This document shows positions 45,837 through 54,643 of a stretch of 64,000 nt of DNA, in pieces. Below the pieces are notes generated by a model, which was given only the letters and a program-made list of their open reading frames with translations, was not told where the DNA came from and searched no databases. Position 1 is the stretch's first letter. Each line of letters begins with the position of its first letter. The position numbers were made by a program, and so were the translations under genes. Source of the stretch: Hyphomicrobiales bacterium (GTDB lineage: Bacteria; Pseudomonadota; Alphaproteobacteria; Rhizobiales; Rhizobiaceae). The stretch is from assembly GCA_900467685.1 (NCBI GenBank), contig UBQX01000006.1, forward strand, positions 248,001-312,000, written 5' to 3'.

Positions 45837-46921
45837 TAGCCATCCTCTTGATGGAGCAGGATGGTTGCACCGATAGCCAGAGCCACAATGGCTGGTATCC
45901 AGGCCGCAACGAACGGAGGTACTACACCGCTGCTACCAAATGCTTTTGCAAGCATTGTCACCACATAAAGCATGAAGCCGGAAAGGATTCCACCCAGAAT
46001 CAATCCCGGAGATTGCGAAAGCCGGCTGAATTTTAGCGAGACGGTGCCGGCAATCATCACCATGGCGATCAGGAAGACCGGCATGGACAGAAGCGAGTGA
46101 TATTGCGTCTTGAGCGCATTGGTCGAAATTCCCAGTGCCTTGTTGGCATCTATCTTGCGCGGAAGATCAAAGAAACCAACGGTTTCCGGCTGGGAAAGCT
46201 GTTCCTGGACGAACTCGCGTTTCAAATTGGTTTCCAACTGTACTGCATTGATACGCTTCGGCGGTTCGCCAGGGCGTGTTTCCAAAACGTTGTTAAGCTG
46301 CCAGTAACCACGTTCCAAGATCGCCTGGTCCGCATCCTGCCTCAAGACGATATTTCCCTGTGGATCGAAGTGGAAAATCACCACGCCGGACAGAGTTGTT
46401 CCGTTCTCGCCGATGCTGCGCGCGCCGATGATGGCGTCGTCATTGCGGGTGATCTGCCTCAGCCATGGCACGCTTGCGGATTGTCCCGAAGATGCCACGC
46501 CCGCTCTGGCCTCCACGCTGGTGGCGGTCTGCATGCCGATCGCTGCGAGAGGATTAAGAACGGTCGTCACAAGGGTGCCTGCAATCATCGCCCCCAAGAC
46601 AAAGGGTGACATGAATTGCCACACGGAAATGCCGGCCGCACGCGTAACGACAAGCTCGTACTTTCGGTTGAGGCCCACCAGGGTGATGATCGACGAGAAC
46701 AGGACAACGAAAGGCGCCGTCTGCTGCAGCAACAGAGGCAGGCGCAGCACCGTGATCCAGAACGCGTCCATAAGATGCGTTTGCGACGAATCGGGAACTT
46801 TTCCCGAGTTTTCGCTGAAATCGACAAGAAAGATAATGGCCGCAACGCCCAGGAAGAACCAGGCCAGCGTCTTCATGTAGCGCCCGAAGAAATAGCGCCC
46901 GAGTGTCCATGGAATCCACAT
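45836..46921 (-). CDS. lptG: LPS export permease LptG
   Basis: LptG pairs with LptF as the membrane part of the LptB2FG ABC transporter that extracts LPS from the inner membrane. The protein of about 361 residues has six membrane segments and a periplasmic beta-jellyroll domain between the third and fourth. The ATG at 46921 has GGAGG upstream and lies four bases after the lptF stop; an in-frame start at 46957 would overlap lptF. Confidence 0.95.
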   Translation of the reverse strand: MWIPWTLGRYFFGRYMKTLAWFFLGVAAIIFLVDFSENSGKVPDSSQTHLMDAFWITVLRLPLLLQQTAPFVVLFSSIITLVGLNRKYELVVTRAAGISVWQFMSPFVLGAMIAGTLVTTVLNPLAAIGMQTATSVEARAGVASSGQSASVPWLRQITRNDDAIIGARSIGENGTTLSGVVIFHFDPQGNIVLRQDADQAILERGYWQLNNVLETRPGEPPKRINAVQLETNLKREFVQEQLSQPETVGFFDLPRKIDANKALGISTNALKTQYHSLLSMPVFLIAMVMIAGTVSLKFSRLSQSPGLILGGILSGFMLYVVTMLAKAFGSSGVVPPFVAAWIPAIVALAIGATILLHQEDG

Positions 46922-46925
46922 GGTG

Positions 46926-48077
46926 CTAGCGACCTCCGCCGCTTCTTGCGCCGCCAAGGCGTATCTGGCTCAGTCCGCTGGTCACCCAACGCGGTAAGTG
47001 CAGCGCGCGAGCACGGAGAATCAATCCCAAAGCAACAATCGTGATTGCCAGCGGAACGAAATAGAGAAGCGCAATGAAGTATGGTGTCTCGGCAATCTGG
47101 CCGGACATGTAATAGGCCACCCATCGCAGAACAAAGGCAATTGCCAGCGAGGAAATCACCGGGTGCAGGCGGATTTCGCGTTGGGTCCGGGCGCGTCCCG
47201 CAATCACGAAGGCAATCAGCCCGTAAACCAGCGGAAAACTCCATTCGGTCAAACGGCGGTGCAGTTCCGCGGTATATTCGCCTCGGTAGGATTTCACGTC
47301 CGGATCCTTCTCGTCCGGATGGAAGAGGAAGGGCAGGTCGCGGTCGATGGCTCTGAGTGTCATGCCGCCGCGCGATTTGGTCAGCTGCGACAGATCGAAC
47401 GCATAGGAGACGAATTTGACTACCGAGATGTCGCCGTTCGATGAGCGGCGGTCGACCTCGCCGTCGTGCATGACCAGCGTTGTGCCGGTTTCGTCAATCG
47501 CGCCTTCCTTGGCGTAATAGACCAGCTCCGAATCGGGGTCGCGGTAGTCGGCAACGAAGATGCCGGCCAGTGTCCGGCCATGCAGGCGCTTCGAGATCTG
47601 CAGATAGAGCCCGTCGTCGATCTTTCGGAACGTCTTCTCCTCGATCACCGAGGAAAGCAGATCGGCGTAGACTGCGGCGATCATCTTGCGTGCCTGTACT
47701 CGCACCACCGGCTCGACGAAGTTGTCCACCGCGAAGGAGACGGCGCAGGCGCCGAGCGCGACGATGAACACCGGCCGCAGCAAGCGCCGGCGCGGCATGC
47801 CGGCCGCATCGATGACGGCGAATTCCGAATCCGCATTCATGGCCGAAAATGTTTGTGCCACGCCAATCACGACGCCGAACGGAATGACCATGGGGATGAT
47901 GGTGGGAAGGATAAGGCCGGCGAGCTGGAAGAAGGAAGAGATCGACTGACCGCTGTCGGTCACCAGATTGACGCGCGCGAGCACCTGCACGATCCAGATC
48001 ACGGCGAGCACCGGCAGGATCGAGGCAACTGCCATCTTCACAATGCGCAGCGCTATATAACGTTCAATGAGCGTCAT
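46926..48077 (-). CDS. lptF: LPS export permease LptF
   Basis: The 383-residue protein starts L-I-E-R-Y-I-A-L-R-I-V-K and has six membrane segments with a central periplasmic domain, as in LptF. It works with LptG and the ATPase LptB, which is not encoded here. It appears to be the first gene of the lptF-lptG-lptD-surA-pdxA-rsmA operon. The 196 bases upstream separate it from the PAP2 gene on the same strand. Confidence 0.95.
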   Translation of the reverse strand: MTLIERYIALRIVKMAVASILPVLAVIWIVQVLARVNLVTDSGQSISSFFQLAGLILPTIIPMVIPFGVVIGVAQTFSAMNADSEFAVIDAAGMPRRRLLRPVFIVALGACAVSFAVDNFVEPVVRVQARKMIAAVYADLLSSVIEEKTFRKIDDGLYLQISKRLHGRTLAGIFVADYRDPDSELVYYAKEGAIDETGTTLVMHDGEVDRRSSNGDISVVKFVSYAFDLSQLTKSRGGMTLRAIDRDLPFLFHPDEKDPDVKSYRGEYTAELHRRLTEWSFPLVYGLIAFVIAGRARTQREIRLHPVISSLAIAFVLRWVAYYMSGQIAETPYFIALLYFVPLAITIVALGLILRARALHLPRWVTSGLSQIRLGGARSGGGR

Positions 48078-48273
48078 GCAGTCTCTAGGCTCTGGGCCGT
48101 CCGGGCCCTCTCGGACCTGGCGCAGCGGTTGTCGTCAAGTAGCTCCCCAAAGCCTTGCCAGCCACTCTCGACGACCTCCATTTGCCTGATCGCGAGTGTG
48201 ACAGACTCGCTTTAGCACGACGAGTGCGGCGAAAATAGAGACAAATGGTTTACCTTGCCATAGCGAGAAACGC

Positions 48274-49011
48274 TTATGCAGCGCTGCTTTTTTCGGGCGC
48301 GTTCCGTTCGTTCCAGCCGAAGATGGCGGCGAGCAATTCAAAGATCACGATCGCGGAAAGCCAGGCGAGAATAGCATCGGAGAGAAAGTGACGGCCAAAG
48401 AAGACGCGCAGGAGCGCTGTCAGCACCGAAACCGTCAGCACAGGCCACAATACCCATCGCCGGGCATGCGGCGGTAGGAGCGCAAGCAGGCAGAAAAGCC
48501 AGCCGGCACTCGCTGCTTCACCCGAGATGAAAGAGCAGTTGGACGTGCAGGCGCCGGAGAAGCTTCCAGCCGGCATGAACGGATGTGGCCCAGAGAAGAT
48601 CGATGTGTCCGCCGGCCGCGGACGGCCCGAATAAGCCTTCAGCAACACATTGACGATCAACCCTGCGTCAATGACCCAGGCGCCAAGTGCGATAAGTCGG
48701 TTGCGGCGGCTGATCTCCGGCCAGTCGAGCCGGCGGTCGAGTGCGGGCACCACGAGCGAGGCAACCAGCGCTATGACGGCCACCACCGGCAGATAATAAA
48801 GCACGGTCCGCAGAAAGACGAAGACGGGAATTTCGCCGAGCGGAAACATGCCGCACTGCCCCGCAGTCCCACCCGGCGGGCAGGCGGAGGTCGAATAGAA
48901 AAGCCGCGAGAAGCCGATATCGACCGAGGGAAAAAGCCAGAAGAACAGGAGAATCGCAAACCAGCATGCCGTCAGGATCCAGAAGCTTCTAAACGGTCGA
49001 TCCTGTTGCAT
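48274..49011 (-). CDS. PAP2-family membrane phosphatase
   Basis: The 245-residue protein has about six membrane segments and the three PAP2 motifs in order. The first is K-A-Y-S-G-R-P-R-P (K-x6-RP). The second is I-S-G-E-A, where most members have P-S-G-H. The third is R-V-F-F-G-R-H-F-L-S-D (R-x5-H-x3-D). The second motif's His, a general acid in classical members, is Glu here. Family members act on lipid phosphates such as undecaprenyl pyrophosphate or lipid A. Its position next to lptF suggests lipid A or carrier-lipid dephosphorylation, but the substrate is not known. Confidence 0.85.
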   Translation of the reverse strand: MQQDRPFRSFWILTACWFAILLFFWLFPSVDIGFSRLFYSTSACPPGGTAGQCGMFPLGEIPVFVFLRTVLYYLPVVAVIALVASLVVPALDRRLDWPEISRRNRLIALGAWVIDAGLIVNVLLKAYSGRPRPADTSIFSGPHPFMPAGSFSGACTSNCSFISGEAASAGWLFCLLALLPPHARRWVLWPVLTVSVLTALLRVFFGRHFLSDAILAWLSAIVIFELLAAIFGWNERNAPEKSSAA

Positions 49012-49147
49012 CGCTCACTGGTCCTTTCGAGAAGGCCGCTGTCTATCAACCCGCGTTTCACCGATCAAGCGCCTTCGTCTCTTGCAATTGCCCGCCGAAC
49101 CGTGATGAAACGGACCCGCATAAGCAATCGACCTTCAGGAGGCGCAT

Positions 49148-50644
49148 GTGGCCGGCGAAATCGAAATCAAGGTGAAGAAGTCCGCAGACGTCAAGGGTGG
49201 CACTGTGATCGTGCTCAAGGCGAAGGATGCTCAGGCAAGCGCCGGCGCGCCTGACATCGCCCCGGCGGATATCCTTGCACGCGCCGAAAAAGCGGCAGAT
49301 TTCAAGGGCTCTCGGCTTTCCACCTGCGTGATCCTCGCCCCCCATGGTTCGCCGGCGGACAGGCTCATCGTGCTCGGCATGGGCGAAACGTCTGGCCTGA
49401 CGGAAAACGATTGGCTGAACGCCGGCGGTGCTGCTGCTGCCGCCTTCGGCAAGGCCGCCGACGTGACGATTTTCCTCGACATGCCGGATGCAGCCCCGGA
49501 CGCTGCGATGCTTGCGCAATTCGTGCTCGGCATTCGCCTTCGCGCCTATACGTTCGATCGCTACAAGGTGGCGACGAAGAAGAGCGACGATGAGAGTGCT
49601 GATCCATCCAAGGTCAAGGTGACAGTTGTTGCTGCTGCATCCGCCGACGCCAAGAGGGACCTTGCGGCTGCCGAGGCGGTCGGCGATGGGGTGCTGCTCG
49701 CGCGTGACCTCGTTAACGAGCCAGCAAACGTCCTCGGGCCGGTGGAATTTGCCGAATACGCGGTCGCGCTCGGCAAGCTGGGCGTGACAGTCGAAGTGTT
49801 GAACGAAAAGGACATGAAGAAGCTCGGCATGGGAGCGCTGCTGGCTGTTGGTCAGGGCTCCGTGCGTCCGCCGCGTCTCGCGGTGATGCAATGGCAGGGC
49901 GGAAAGACCGGCGAGCAGCCGGTCGCCTTCATCGGCAAGGGCGTCGTCTTCGATACGGGCGGCATTTCCATCAAGCCCGCTGGCGGGATGGAAGACATGA
50001 AGGGCGACATGGGCGGCGCAGCTGCCGTGACCGGCCTTATGCATGCGCTTGCCGCCCGCAAGGCCAAGGTCAATGCCGTTGGCATCATCGGCCTTGTGGA
50101 AAACATGCCAGACGGCAACGCCTACCGCCCCGGTGACGTCGTGACATCCATGTCCGGCCAGACGATCGAGGTGCTGAACACCGATGCCGAGGGCCGCCTC
50201 GTTCTGTCAGACGCGCTCCACTATTGCAACGAACGCTTCAAGCCCAAGCTGATGATCAACCTTGCGACTCTGACGGGCGCCATCGGCGTGGCGCTCGGGC
50301 CGCATCATGCCGGCCTCTTCTGCAACGACGATGCGCTGGCAGTCGCGCTGACCGAGGCCGGTCTGAAGACTTCCGAGAAGCTGTGGCGCATGCCGCTCGG
50401 CAAGGAATACGACAAGATGATCGACAGCAAGATCGCCGACATGAAGAACACCGGCGGCCGACAGGCCGGGTCGATCACGGCGGCGCAGTTCCTCAAGCGC
50501 TTTGTCGGCACGACCCCCTGGGCGCATCTCGACATCGCCTCGACCGCCATGGCTGCACCGTCCACCGACGTGAACACGTCATGGGGCTCCGGCTTTGGCG
50601 TCCGCCTGCTGAACGCCTTCGTCGCAGACAATCACGAGGGCTGA
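49148..50644 (+). CDS. pepA: Leucyl aminopeptidase
   Basis: PepA is an M17-family two-metal exopeptidase. The 498-residue protein has the M17 signature [10 protein letters not shown] and the metal-binding [10 protein letters not shown] and G-D-M-G-G-A segments. The active lysine is in F-I-G-K-G. The start is GTG, with AGGAGG eight bases upstream. The holC frame follows directly after the stop, in the same reading frame. PepA may also act as a DNA-binding protein in other bacteria; this is not shown here. Confidence 0.95.
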   Translation: MAGEIEIKVKKSADVKGGTVIVLKAKDAQASAGAPDIAPADILARAEKAADFKGSRLSTCVILAPHGSPADRLIVLGMGETSGLTENDWLNAGGAAAAAFGKAADVTIFLDMPDAAPDAAMLAQFVLGIRLRAYTFDRYKVATKKSDDESADPSKVKVTVVAAASADAKRDLAAAEAVGDGVLLARDLVNEPANVLGPVEFAEYAVALGKLGVTVEVLNEKDMKKLGMGALLAVGQGSVRPPRLAVMQWQGGKTGEQPVAFIGKGVVFDTGGISIKPAGGMEDMKGDMGGAAAVTGLMHALAARKAKVNAVGIIGLVENMPDGNAYRPGDVVTSMSGQTIEVLNTDAEGRLVLSDALHYCNERFKPKLMINLATLTGAIGVALGPHHAGLFCNDDALAVALTEAGLKTSEKLWRMPLGKEYDKMIDSKIADMKNTGGRQAGSITAAQFLKRFVGTTPWAHLDIASTAMAAPSTDVNTSWGSGFGVRLLNAFVADNHEG

Positions 50645-50647
50645 CCG

Positions 50648-51097
50648 CTGGCGGAAATCCTCTTCTATCACCTGACCGAATCGAAGCTGGAGGAGGCGCT
50701 GCCTCCTCTGGTCGAGAAATCTGTGGCGCGCGGCTGGAAGGTGGTTCTCCAGTTTGCAGGAGAACAGGTGCGCGATCAGATCGACGGACATCTGTGGACG
50801 TGGCGCGAACAGAGCTTCCTGCCGCATGGCATCGACGGCGGCGAATTCGACGCCCGCCAGCCAATCCTTCTCACGACGGGTGACGCAAATCCGAATGGCG
50901 CGAATATCCGCTTTCTCTGTGCTGGCGCCGATATCGAGGACCTGAACGGATATGAACGCGTGGTCGTCATGTTCGACGGGCACGACAACGAGCAGCTTCA
51001 GCAGGCACGCGGCCAGTGGCGGCGGTTTTCCGGACATGACCATCAACTGACGTATTGGCAACAGAACGGCTCTGGTGGCTGGGAGCGGAAGGCGTGA
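50648..51097 (+). CDS. holC: DNA polymerase III chi subunit
   Basis: The 149-residue chi subunit links the clamp loader to single-strand DNA-binding protein. The conserved N-terminus I-L-F-Y-H-L-T and the later C-x-G-A-D, R-V-V-V-M-F-D-G segments identify it. No ATG, GTG or TTG codon precedes the conserved start: the pepA stop codon lies in the same frame six bases upstream, and the first GTG (50723) would remove 25 conserved residues. A CTG at 50648, seven bases after GAGGG, is the likely initiation codon. Overlap with the pepA end supports translational coupling. Confidence 0.8.
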   Translation: MAEILFYHLTESKLEEALPPLVEKSVARGWKVVLQFAGEQVRDQIDGHLWTWREQSFLPHGIDGGEFDARQPILLTTGDANPNGANIRFLCAGADIEDLNGYERVVVMFDGHDNEQLQQARGQWRRFSGHDHQLTYWQQNGSGGWERKA

Positions 51098-51103
51098 CAA
51101 TTG

Positions 51104-51204
51104 GAGCATTTCCAGCCGAAGCGTGATCGCTTTGGCGTCGGACCATGTGGTCTGAACAAAGACGCAGAGCATTGAAGGCGATCCTGTGATCGTTGAAAAT
51201 GCTC
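51104..51204. repeat. RIME-like palindromic intergenic repeat
   Basis: This 101-base stretch between holC and the TadE-like gene is bounded by GAGCATT (51104) and its inverse AATGCTC (51198-51204), with a second GAGCATT at 51167. It has internal hairpins (GCCGAAGCG/CGCTTTGGC with one mismatch at 51115-51136; CGATC/GATCG at 51179-51192). Size, mosaic hairpins and the GAGCATTTCC-type opening match Rhizobium intergenic mosaic elements from memory. Only one copy was seen in the window. It touches the stop codon of the TadE-like gene. Confidence 0.55.
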
Positions 51205-51788
51205 TATGGCTGCGTCAAGGCGATTGTGTTCGAATTGCGCGGGCGGCTGATCGTTGTCCTGGTAAAACTGTAGGCGGAGAAGCCTGTCAGCGGTTTCAGG
51301 AACGAGGCGAACGGGGTCTGAACGGAATAGGTAGCCCGCGCGACAATAATCTGCGTGCCGGTTTGCAGCACTGTCGAACTCAAGGTCACCGGCGATTTGT
51401 TGCCGGCTATCCAGGGTGTTGTCTGGTAGGCGCGGGACCAGTCCACCGTCTGGTTCTTGAGCGCGTCGACCGAAACGGCGGCCACGACGATCGTGAGGTT
51501 GGCCTTGCCGAACGGTTCGATGATGGTGGCGGTTCCGGCCAGGATCGCGTCCAGCTTCGAGGCCGACCAGCTGGATTGCTGCGAGGCAAGATCGGAAACC
51601 GCTGCCACCACCTGATCCATGCGGCGGTCGACCATCAATGCCTGGCCGATATCCACCGTACCCGCAAGCAGCACGATGATCAGCGGAAGGACCAGCGCAA
51701 ATTCGATGGCCGAAATGCCTCTACGGTCACCTCGAAATGCTCGCAGTCGCGCAGTCATCCGGGATCGAAGATGGGCGCGCATAGTCAT
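51204..51788 (-). CDS. TadE/TadG-like pseudopilin-related protein
   Basis: The 194-residue protein has an N-terminal basic stretch and then G-I-S-A-I-E-F-A-L-V-L-P, the TadE-type prepilin-like hydrophobic segment with its conserved Glu. Such proteins anchor in the membrane and expose a C-terminal domain outside. It overlaps the next upstream gene by four bases and so is translated with it. The stop codon touches a RIME-like repeat. No tad pilus assembly genes are in the window. Confidence 0.8.
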   Translation of the reverse strand: MTMRAHLRSRMTARLRAFRGDRRGISAIEFALVLPLIIVLLAGTVDIGQALMVDRRMDQVVAAVSDLASQQSSWSASKLDAILAGTATIIEPFGKANLTIVVAAVSVDALKNQTVDWSRAYQTTPWIAGNKSPVTLSSTVLQTGTQIIVARATYSVQTPFASFLKPLTGFSAYSFTRTTISRPRNSNTIALTQP

Positions 51789-52300
51789 TGGAAGGGCTCG
51801 TTCTTGAAGAGATTCGCGGCGCTGAGAATGTAGGTGCCATCCGAGAGCCGGGCGGATGAAAAACTGTAGAAGGCCAGGACTGGCTTCCAGGGAAGGAAGG
51901 CTTCAACCAGAACGTAGTCTCCAGCTGTTCCGGTATTGTAGCTGTCCGAGACGTTCAGCGTTCCGTTCTGGACAGGCGAGGCGTAGTTGACCGATGACAT
52001 GTCGTTCACCACCACGGCTCTGACAACCAGCCCCTTTGTGCAGTTGAAGGAGAGCAGCAGATTCGCGCAGATGTCGGCCTTGAATTCGTTGATCGACCAA
52101 TTGTTCGTGCTGGCGTAGCCGACACGGACCTTTCTGGCGGTCTTGTGCATGGCTGCGTCCAGAGACGTGTCCACGAAGTAGGTCACCGCAATGTTGATGA
52201 TCGCGAAGATCAGATAGGCGAAGGGAAGGATCAGCAACGCGAATTCCGTCGCCGCTGCGCCCTCCTTTTTCCTCATCAAACGCCGAAACAATGTCTGCAT
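51785..52300 (-). CDS. TadE-family protein
   Basis: The protein of about 171 residues has E-G-A-A-A-T-E-F-A-L-L-I-L-P-F after a short basic start, again the TadE signature, followed by an extracytoplasmic domain with a Cys pair (A-D-I-C-A-N and F-N-C-T-K). The ATG at 52300 lies five bases after the TadG stop; the frame opens at 52417 inside that gene. It is the middle gene of a three-gene operon. Confidence 0.82.
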   Translation of the reverse strand: MQTLFRRLMRKKEGAAATEFALLILPFAYLIFAIINIAVTYFVDTSLDAAMHKTARKVRVGYASTNNWSINEFKADICANLLLSFNCTKGLVVRAVVVNDMSSVNYASPVQNGTLNVSDSYNTGTAGDYVLVEAFLPWKPVLAFYSFSSARLSDGTYILSAANLFKNEPFQ

Positions 52301-52305
52301 CCCGG

Positions 52306-53772
52306 TTAATTCGTCAGGCGGACAGAATTCAGGTACTGGTTGAATATGCTGGAAAGCCCGTTTTGAATTTCGCTTTGGTCGCTTGCCTTGAGAAAGAGCG
52401 CGCTGGAGCTCGCACAATCCGAAAGAGCATACTGAAGATAGTCACGCTTTGATGTGGAGGAAGGAACAGACGCGCGTATCGCCCCGCCATATGTCGTGTT
52501 CCAGTTCGCGCTGGACATGGGACGGCTGAGCGTTGCTACGTAGCCCCAGTCATAGTCGATGGACAGATATTCGGTATTGAGAACGCCGATCGTCACGCCG
52601 TTTGTTTTCATGGTTGAACACCAGGCAGGGTTCATCGGCGCGACATTGTTCCAACCCGAGCCGCCTTTCGGTGTCTTGACCGTTTGGCTGTAATAGTAGT
52701 CCCAGCCGCCCCAGGTGCCGTTCGTGACCCATGGCCGGCTGGATTCGACACCGTCAGTCAGCAGGAGGACGAGTTTCAACGGGCTGCTCGCTGAACTGCC
52801 GTTCCCCGCCGAGCCAATCAGCTTTGTCAGCGTCGCAAGCGCAACGTCAAAATAGCTGACGGGCTGCGACGTGGCGCTGGTTAGTCCATAGCTGTCGGTC
52901 GTGAGCGCCTTCGTGAGGGCCGAAGACGAATAGGTGGGCGCGACCGACTGGAAGAGGTCTGAGCCCAGATAGTATAGTCCCACCTGGATATGGTTCGTCG
53001 AGGCATTGGCTTTGGCCGCCATGGAAACGACCTGCTGCGCTGCCGCAACCGCTGTGTCGGTGCGAAGGGTAATGGGGGAGGCCGCATTCGAGTTATTGTA
53101 TTTTTTGACGATGTCATAGATATTATTGTAAATTATGCCGCCGTACTTGTAGTATGGGCCGTCATATTCATGACAGGCGAACTCGCATTTCACGTAATTG
53201 TGCTTTGTGGCGGCTGCATCGGAATAGGAGTTATCGTAAAGGAGGCTGAGAAACTTCGTCCGGTCGCTTTGGCTGGACGGGAGCAACATCGATGCGGACT
53301 TGTCCAGTACGATATAGACCTGCAGATATGATGTCGTCGGCCCCTTGGCAGTTGAGGTTGCGGCCACCGGAACAGTCTTTATCCCGGCAATCTGCATGAA
53401 CGTCGTCGGCACCGTAGCGGTTACTTTGGCCGAGACCGATTGCTTGGATGTGTCGACCGCGACGCTGGCAATCGAATAGGTGGTGGCGGAAAGATTGCCG
53501 GTTGCGACAAACCAGTCGCTGATCTTCTGTTTCAGACCTTCATTGTCGAGGCTTGATACACTCTTGACCGCCGCAATCAATGACGCGTCCAGATTGGCCT
53601 GTAGTCTGGTCTGGACGTTGTAAGCGCGCGCCAGATCAATGCCCGTGCCGATCGCGATCGCCAATGGTGTCACCAGCAACGCAAAGGTCAGTCCGATATT
53701 ACCGCCACGCGCACGCGTGACATGCCTTAGAAACTTGCCAACCCTTTTCCGCGTGTGGCCAAAGCCGATCAT
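52306..53772 (-). CDS. TadG-like von Willebrand factor A protein
   Basis: The 488-residue protein starts with a basic segment and a TadG-like membrane helix (L-T-F-A-L-L-V-T-P-L-A-I), then a Ser/Thr-rich region and a vWA domain from about residue 150. The metal-ion-dependent adhesion site begins V-L-D-K-S-A-S-M (D-x-S-x-S, with a Lys in the middle). T and D residues occur later (L-L-L-T-D-G). These proteins are associated with tad pili and adhesion, but no pilin or secretion ATPase is nearby. It is the first gene of the operon. The 252 bases upstream (53773-54024) contain a 10-bp palindrome, CTAATATTAG, and no supported gene. Confidence 0.82.
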   Translation of the reverse strand: MIGFGHTRKRVGKFLRHVTRARGGNIGLTFALLVTPLAIAIGTGIDLARAYNVQTRLQANLDASLIAAVKSVSSLDNEGLKQKISDWFVATGNLSATTYSIASVAVDTSKQSVSAKVTATVPTTFMQIAGIKTVPVAATSTAKGPTTSYLQVYIVLDKSASMLLPSSQSDRTKFLSLLYDNSYSDAAATKHNYVKCEFACHEYDGPYYKYGGIIYNNIYDIVKKYNNSNAASPITLRTDTAVAAAQQVVSMAAKANASTNHIQVGLYYLGSDLFQSVAPTYSSSALTKALTTDSYGLTSATSQPVSYFDVALATLTKLIGSAGNGSSASSPLKLVLLLTDGVESSRPWVTNGTWGGWDYYYSQTVKTPKGGSGWNNVAPMNPAWCSTMKTNGVTIGVLNTEYLSIDYDWGYVATLSRPMSSANWNTTYGGAIRASVPSSTSKRDYLQYALSDCASSSALFLKASDQSEIQNGLSSIFNQYLNSVRLTN

Positions 53773-54024
53773 CTAGTATTTTCACTCCGGCACAGTAGTG
53801 CGTGTAATTTCCACGTCTCTACCGTACGGAGGTTTCATCATGATTAAACAAGATCACTAATATTAGCGTTTGTTTTATTGAGATTTCTCAAGGCCAACTG
53901 TGTCTTTCGCCCGGGCTGCGTCACATTGTCAGTTGCCGCTTTCTTCGGGCATGAGGTCGTGCAGTTGTCGTCATCCATCCCCATATTAAGAGGATAGACA
54001 CGCTGACCACGGAAGGATGCAGAT

Positions 54025-54582
54025 ATGTCTGAGCTCATTGTCATCGGCTACAATACGCAGGAACAGGCTGAAACGGCGCGCGAGGCGCTGTTCAAACTCG
54101 CCAAGGAATACCTGATCGAGGTCGAGGATGCGGTTGTGGCGACCGCCGAAGCCGACGGTCAGATCAAGCTGCATCAGATGGTCAATCTCTGGGCCATGGG
54201 TGCCTCCGGCGGCGCCTTCTGGGGGCTGCTGGCGGGTCTGGTCTTCCTCAACCCGCTCGTTGGCGTCGCAGCCGGGGCCGGGGCGGGAGCGCTTGCGGGT
54301 GCCCTGTCGGATTACGGCATCAACGATGGCTTCATGAAGGATGTTTCTTCGATCCTGCAGCCGGGGCAGGCGGCCCTCTTCATCTCGGCCAAGCGCGCGA
54401 CGTCGGATCGTGTGGTTGAAGAGATGAGCAAGCATGGCGGTCGCATTCTGCGCACCAATCTCGACCGCAGTCAGGAACAGGTTCTGCGCGACGCATTCGA
54501 CAAGGCGCGCAGTGAAGTGCTGGCGAAGGAGGCTCCTGCAGCTGCCGCAGCCAAGTCTGCCGAGGATCCGGCCTGGGATTAA
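54025..54582 (+). CDS. DUF1269 protein
   Basis: The 185-residue protein has an N-terminal ferredoxin-like half and a glycine-rich hydrophobic segment (about residues 58-90, G-G-A-F-W-G-L-L-A-G). A second half follows with G-Q-A-A-L-F-I, the arrangement of DUF1269 proteins of unknown function. The glycine pattern suggests membrane contact. The start has AAGG upstream. It converges on the ABC-F gene. Confidence 0.83.
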   Translation: MSELIVIGYNTQEQAETAREALFKLAKEYLIEVEDAVVATAEADGQIKLHQMVNLWAMGASGGAFWGLLAGLVFLNPLVGVAAGAGAGALAGALSDYGINDGFMKDVSSILQPGQAALFISAKRATSDRVVEEMSKHGGRILRTNLDRSQEQVLRDAFDKARSEVLAKEAPAAAAAKSAEDPAWD

Positions 54583-54598
54583 TCATGACGGTCGCCGT

Positions 54599-54623
54599 CT
54601 GGCGGGCCTGACAGGCCCACCAG
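54599..54623. terminator. Hairpin between convergent DUF1269 and ABC-F genes
   Basis: CTGG-x-GGGCC and GGCCC-x-CCAG form a stem with one mismatch and a 5-base loop; a second hairpin, AGGG...CCCT, follows. The site lies between two convergent genes and probably ends both transcripts, though no strong T-run is present. Confidence 0.45.
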
Positions 54624-54643
54624 GGGGATTCGTAGATCCCTGA

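Noticed and set aside
53840-53860. Six-codon frame (M-I-K-Q-D-H) behind a GGAGG site
   Set aside because: It is too short to support as a gene, lies upstream of nothing it could obviously regulate, and may be chance.
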